Shown: one piece after another, positions 59,611 to 64,000 of the stretch
How positions within the stretch are numbered: position 1 is the first letter of the stretch
Layout of the letters: the number at the start of each line of letters is the position of its first letter
Origin: Xyrauchen texanus
Taxonomy: Eukaryota; Chordata; Actinopteri; Cypriniformes; Catostomidae
NCBI RefSeq assembly: GCF_025860055.1
Contig: NC_068299.1
Span: 12,830,262-12,894,261, forward strand
DNA: 64,000 nt
Direction of reading: 5' to 3'
Notes under the pieces: generated by a model
Seen by the model: only the letters and a program-made list of their open reading frames with translations
What the model was told of the DNA's origin: nothing
Database searches by the model: none
Program-made: the position numbers and the translations under genes

Positions 59611-59884
59611 AGAGAGACAGAGAAAGAGATGGGGATTTTCTCACCACACCTGTCCATATGGAGAATATCTGCTCTGGGTCCACTGTTCCTGAACCTTGAT
59701 GTGGTAATAAGCCCCAGGATATAAATGCACACACACTCACTCACACTAAAAGGATAAGGGTAAAACACAGGGATCTTTACATAAAGATTTTGAGATCTGA
59801 GCACTAACCGATGTGTATGTGCAAACTATCATCATTAAATTCCATAAAAGCAAAATGTTGCAGACCCCTGCTGTCCCTGCTGAA

Positions 59885-60170
59885 AAGACCAGATAAAACC
59901 ACCTAAGCTGGTTGGCTGGTTTTAGGTGGTTGCACAGCCAAGCCAGGCTGATCAGTTAGCTGGTTTCAGAAGGGGTTTGAACACTTATTAGCTGGTCAGG
60001 CTGGGAGACCTGCTAGACTCCCAGCTTAAACCAGCTTGGCCAGACTGACCAGCTAATACCACACTGACCAGCTAAGACCAACCTTACCAACTAAGACCAC
60101 CCTCCAGCTAAGATCAACATGACCAGCCTGACGAGCTAAGACCAGCCTGACCTGCTAAAAGGTCCTGGCT
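59885..60170. repeat. Minisatellite-like array built on GACCAGCTAA
   Basis: Irregular repeats of ACCAGCTAAGACCA / CTGACCAGCTAA run across the right part (60035-60160). The left part (59890-59995) carries the inverse form (TTAGCTGGTTT, TTAGCTGGTC). The array is therefore partly palindromic. Confidence 0.8.
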
Positions 60171-60734
60171 CCGTCTCTCTACCCACAAAGGGGTTCTTGG
60201 CCTGAAAATGTTTGAAGACTGTTTCCAGTTTAGTGAATAAGTGTAATATGTATTACATGTGTAATGAGAATTCTATTGTTTTAGACTTTTATATGTTTTT
60301 AAAGCCTGGTTAAAAATGCATAAAATACTTTGAGTGATTTAAGCATGTGTTAAGTATGTATTGAAGCATCTGGGTACAGCCTGATCTCACATAAAAATCA
60401 AAAAATGTGTGTCGATTTTTCTTTAGCTGAAATCGGTATAGGTTGACCGAATTTGAAAACACTGCCTCCAGAGGCTAAAGCAGTGTTTCAGAGCATATAA
60501 ACAAGTGTGACATCCATTTATATCCAGGAGAGGTCGCCAGAAGCCAGTTATGAAAATAATTGTTTTCAGCTGAACAGGGTGTAAAACAGTGAAGAGAAAT
60601 GTTAATTTTATTTTATCTACTCTCCAACAAAAACCCAAATCTAACCCTACCCATTAGTAGAGACAAAATGCAATGTTAGGGACAAAAATGCAACCTCCTT
60701 ATCATGCTTATGATTGTTTATACAAACGTGATTA

Positions 60735-60812
60735 CTTCCTCATTTGATTGGGGATTTAACTGTAGTCTCCCATGCACTAACGCAACGCGCTACCAGTCGA
60801 GCCACGAAGGAA
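60735..60812 (-). mobile_element. tRNA-like head, minus orientation (SINE fragment or tRNA pseudogene)
   Basis: On the minus strand: CGTGGCTCGACTGGTAGCGC (A-box-like), GCGTTAGTGCATGGGAGACT (anticodon-arm-like) and CAGTTAAATCCCC (decayed B box). No intact acceptor stem was found. Confidence 0.45.
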
Positions 60813-60819
60813 AGTAATT

Positions 60820-62239
60820 GTTGTTGAGCCGTTCCAAATATGTCCGATGGGAGATAGGGCATGTCAGTGAGTCAGCATACTGTTGCCGATCATAAGGTAA
60901 TGGAACTTTCAAAAACAGCATGCCGACTTCTGTGTGATCATGTTGATGGATAGGCAAGTGCCCTATTTGTATTTTCATTTAACATTAGCCTCAACTGTTT
61001 AATTTCTGTATTTCCTTACCATATTTCAATTTTTTTTCTCCTTGTACCGTATTTAATTTTTTATCGTATTTAAGTTTTGTATCTTTATTATACTTTTTTT
61101 GTAGGCCCTATCAACAGCTGCTTTTTTCTTTAGTTTTTAAAATAGATATCAGAATAAAATCCAAAAAATATATTTTTGTATCCTGTGTTGTTTCTTTACA
61201 ACCACCAGTTACATTAATAAAATAACCTGTTTTCATGATCACATTTAATTCACATCTGATAGCAGGTGATCGCTTCAGAGTGTGGTCATCTCTGCTGACT
61301 TATGCATTGTGAGGTGAATGGTAATTCTTGTACATGACGCAGTTCCACCTCTGAGGTTTTGTTCCCCAAGTGTGTCTGGCTGGATTCTGCATTCCCACCC
61401 TTTTACTCTCACACATATGAAAAAGCAGTTCTGTGTTCTAATGTCTTTTATGGTTGTGCTATATAGGCCACACCAAACCGTTCAGCTTTTATTGAAGACA
61501 AAAGATTCCTTGTGAGTTCTGAGCAAACAATGATGTTGGGAAACATGAGACCTTCACAAAAGCAGTTTAACACTTTACAAAACCCCCAAAATGAGTGATA
61601 TAAAAGTGTCATAATATGTCCTGAAAAGATCTTATCAGTGAACTGTACATATCAGTAGCAGGTTGTTATTACTTAAAAATAAGAAGTTGTACAACTAAAA
61701 CACCTTCCTTTTCTATGATTTATTAATTGCTTGACATTCATAATGTGCGGTATATCATACAGTGACCACAAAAAGTATTTGAAATTAAAAATGTGTGAAT
61801 TGCAAGCAATTAATAAAGAATATCAAGTGGTATCTATTTTAAAGAAAAACATTTTTTTCAAATAGGATATTTTTCAAAAAGAGGTTTGTTAAGTTTTCAA
61901 TGATACAATTGTAGCCTAGTTTATACTGTTCAAACTTAATACAAATATTCCTTTAGAGTTATTCCATTTCAAGTTTCTGAAACTTCCCTTGCCGATATTT
62001 TTTATTTTAATAGTAATATGTAGTATAATGGTAGTATTATAAGTATAAAAGTAGTATAATAATCTTTAAAGAAAATCAGTGCAAAATACAATTGTAACAA
62101 TAGCAAATACAATAGTGGACCCCTAATGATACTTTCCAGAGCTTTGCAGATAGTACATTTCAAAAATAAAATAAAAAACACATAGGTAGTGTAACTTGTG
62201 CTCTTATTCTTAAAAACAGTGTATTTCTTAAATTCTCAT
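60820..62239. other. Intergenic sequence
   Basis: AT-rich; no exon, RNA gene or transposon end that I can support. Confidence 0.4.
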
Positions 62240-63020
62240 TAATCTTTTACTCACTCTCATGATGTCCCAGGTGTGTATAACACATTTGAAGAAAATCTGA
62301 AAAATATCTTAGCTCAGTAGGTCCTTAAAATGCAAGTGGATGGTGATTTGACTTTTGAAGCTTCAAAAATCACAGATAGTCAGCATAAACATCATCCACA
62401 CTTTTAAATTAATGTCTTCTAAAGCGGCACGATCGCTTTTGGTGCAAAAACGTTTATTATGTAAGTACTTTCTTACTCTAAATCATCGCTTCTGGTCAGC
62501 AGCGGTATGCGCCTGTGACTTAATCACGTTGGCATGTGAAACATGTGAGAACTGAGGCATGTGCCACACATGGAAGAGTAGTGCTGTTAACAAGTGAGAA
62601 GGAGGAACGCTGTACAGAAGCGTCGTTGGTTTTGGTTTAGATCTGTATTTATCTGTTTCTTTACTCACAATGGTGCTTTTGTGTGCTTATTATGGATGTT
62701 TCAACTGTGTGGAGAATGTGAGATTACGTCCGTAACATGGCAACATGAGTATGTCACACAAGAGAACAAGTGAATCTCCACGCTCTCTTAAAGCTTACCG
62801 GAAGAGATGATTTAGAGTTAAAAAGTATTTAAATATTGACCTTTTCACAAAAAACTATATTATCCCTTTAGAATACATTAATTTAATCGCAGGAGTCATA
62901 TCGATGGCGTTTATGTTGACTATCTGTGATTTTTGGAGCTTCAAAAATGGTGAAGAAAGAAAGTCATATAGGTAAGTAAATAATGAGATCATTTTCATTT
63001 TTGGGTGAACTATCCATTTA
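62240..63020. mobile_element. Diverged foldback element
   Basis: Left arm TCTCATGATGTCCCAGGTGT and GTAGGTCCTTAAAATGCAAG; right arm ends CATTTTTGGGTGAACTATCC. Same family as 40218, more decayed, with a longer interior. Confidence 0.65.
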
Positions 63021-63330
63021 TTTTTTTGCATTTTATAAAGACCCTAAAACTATTTAGAACAGTAAAAGCTGAGGTAGGAGGCTCCCAAAGTTACTCAAAT
63101 ACTAAGATTATTTGACAACAGCAAATGAACAAGTAATCAAAATACAGTACAAAAGACATTTAAAGTGACAATACACACCTGATAAACATTTTTCCCTGCA
63201 GGACCTCTGAGTGTGTCAGCATTAGAGAGATTGATAATAAATACTTGACATTTTTAGAGCTGTCTTTAGACAGCTGTGTGTGGCACTGATATCAATTAGA
63301 AACAGAGAGCGCACAGACTACTGCTGTATG

Positions 63331-63335
<5 letters not shown>

Positions 63336-63372
<37 letters not shown>
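63336..63372. repeat. (CA)n microsatellite
   Basis: CA run of about 18 units. Confidence 0.97.
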
Positions 63373-63374
<2 letters not shown>

Positions 63375-63559
63375 CGCAGCATGCATTCCTCTGCCCATGA
63401 TGAGAATCAATAAACCAAGCCAACACCCTCTCTGGGACCACACAACAGGTGTAAGTTTGAGATGCCTGTGTCTTTTAACATGCCAAAAGATAAGGCCAGG
63501 AATCTGCTGAAAATCATATAAGTGATAAAGATGATCTTATTAACAGATTTTCTTTTCAT

Positions 63560-64000
63560 TTTCAGAATACTTCTGTAACCCGCACAAGAAGAGACAGTCA
63601 CAATGTTGTAGAAAACTGCTTTTTATTATAAAGAGCAGGCAAACGAACAATAGGGCAAATCCAGAAGAAGAGTGGTCAATGGGCGCGTAGGGTCGGAGCC
63701 GGGGAGTCAGGATATATATAAGGGGCAAATCTACAAATAGAATAGTCGAGGAAAGCGGGAAGTCGTAGCCGGATAATCAGAATAAGAATAGCAAGTAGAA
63801 AACTAACAAGTAGAATAACAGGGGAACTAGGGGAACACTAGTGTGCTGGCAAAGTGCAGGGGTAAACTATACGATAACCAACACCGGAGAAATGAATGTG
63901 CCGTAGTAGTTATAGTGAAACAAACAGAGGTGCAGGTGAAACGAATGACGGGTGATTGGGACTAAAGCAGGTGTGTGCAATGAGAGGCTGAAAGAGGCGA
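63560..64000. other. Unclassified repeat-like sequence at the right edge
   Basis: GC- and purine-richer than its surroundings, with recurring AAGTAGAA / AACAAGTAGAATAAC phrases and GGAGCCGGGGAGTC. No coding frame. It may be the edge of a retrotransposon LTR or a minisatellite; the window ends before this can be judged. Confidence 0.3.

Overview
This window is nuclear DNA from a teleost fish, most likely a cyprinid. The evidence is three vertebrate genes split into small GT-AG exons, an AT-rich background crowded with TG/CA and AT microsatellites, and many tRNA-derived SINEs, Tc1-like relics, foldback MITEs and one DIRS retrotransposon. No species can be named from sequence alone.

Three genes can be read. 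At the left edge, on the minus strand, is the first coding exon of mgme1 (mitochondrial genome maintenance exonuclease). It is head to head with snx5 (sorting nexin 5, plus strand), whose 13 coding exons from 851 to 8602 join into an open frame of 399 residues. The roughly 440 bp between the two ATGs is a probable bidirectional promoter with two ZNF143-like motifs. After about 8 kb of gene-poor sequence comes rrbp1 (ribosome-binding protein 1, p180; plus strand). It has a 5' non-coding exon near 17.2-17.45 kb and 28 coding exons from 19590 to 42977 that join into 1321 residues. The mgme1/snx5/rrbp1 grouping and orientations match my recollection of the human chromosome 20p region. snx5 acts in endosome-to-Golgi retrieval, mgme1 in mitochondrial DNA processing and rrbp1 at the rough ER. 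Their proximity is conserved synteny, not a pathway.

The introns of snx5 and rrbp1 and the region after 43.4 kb are packed with transposons: Tc1/mariner relics, foldback elements with AGGGATAGTTCACCC-type ends, a TTAA-flanked MITE, several SINE families, and TG/CA arrays linked by a GGGTTAGG-type spacer. From 49856 to 55902 lies a DIRS-type (tyrosine-recombinase) retrotransposon with recognisable inverted terminal repeats and an internal complementary region. Its genes are decayed: a degenerate gag-like region, an RT with an altered catalytic box, an RNase H with an in-frame deletion, and a recombinase broken by frameshifts. The last 8 kb is intergenic, with SINEs, MITEs, a Tc1 relic and a minisatellite.

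I found no wholly new gene system. The most interesting host observations are in rrbp1. Its ribosome-receptor-type repeat has a different unit, and sits in a different place relative to conserved flanks, from the mammalian decapeptide repeat. It contains a 183-bp perfect repeat with a 180-bp period. Eight consecutive coiled-coil exons form four tandem exon pairs with the same phase pattern.
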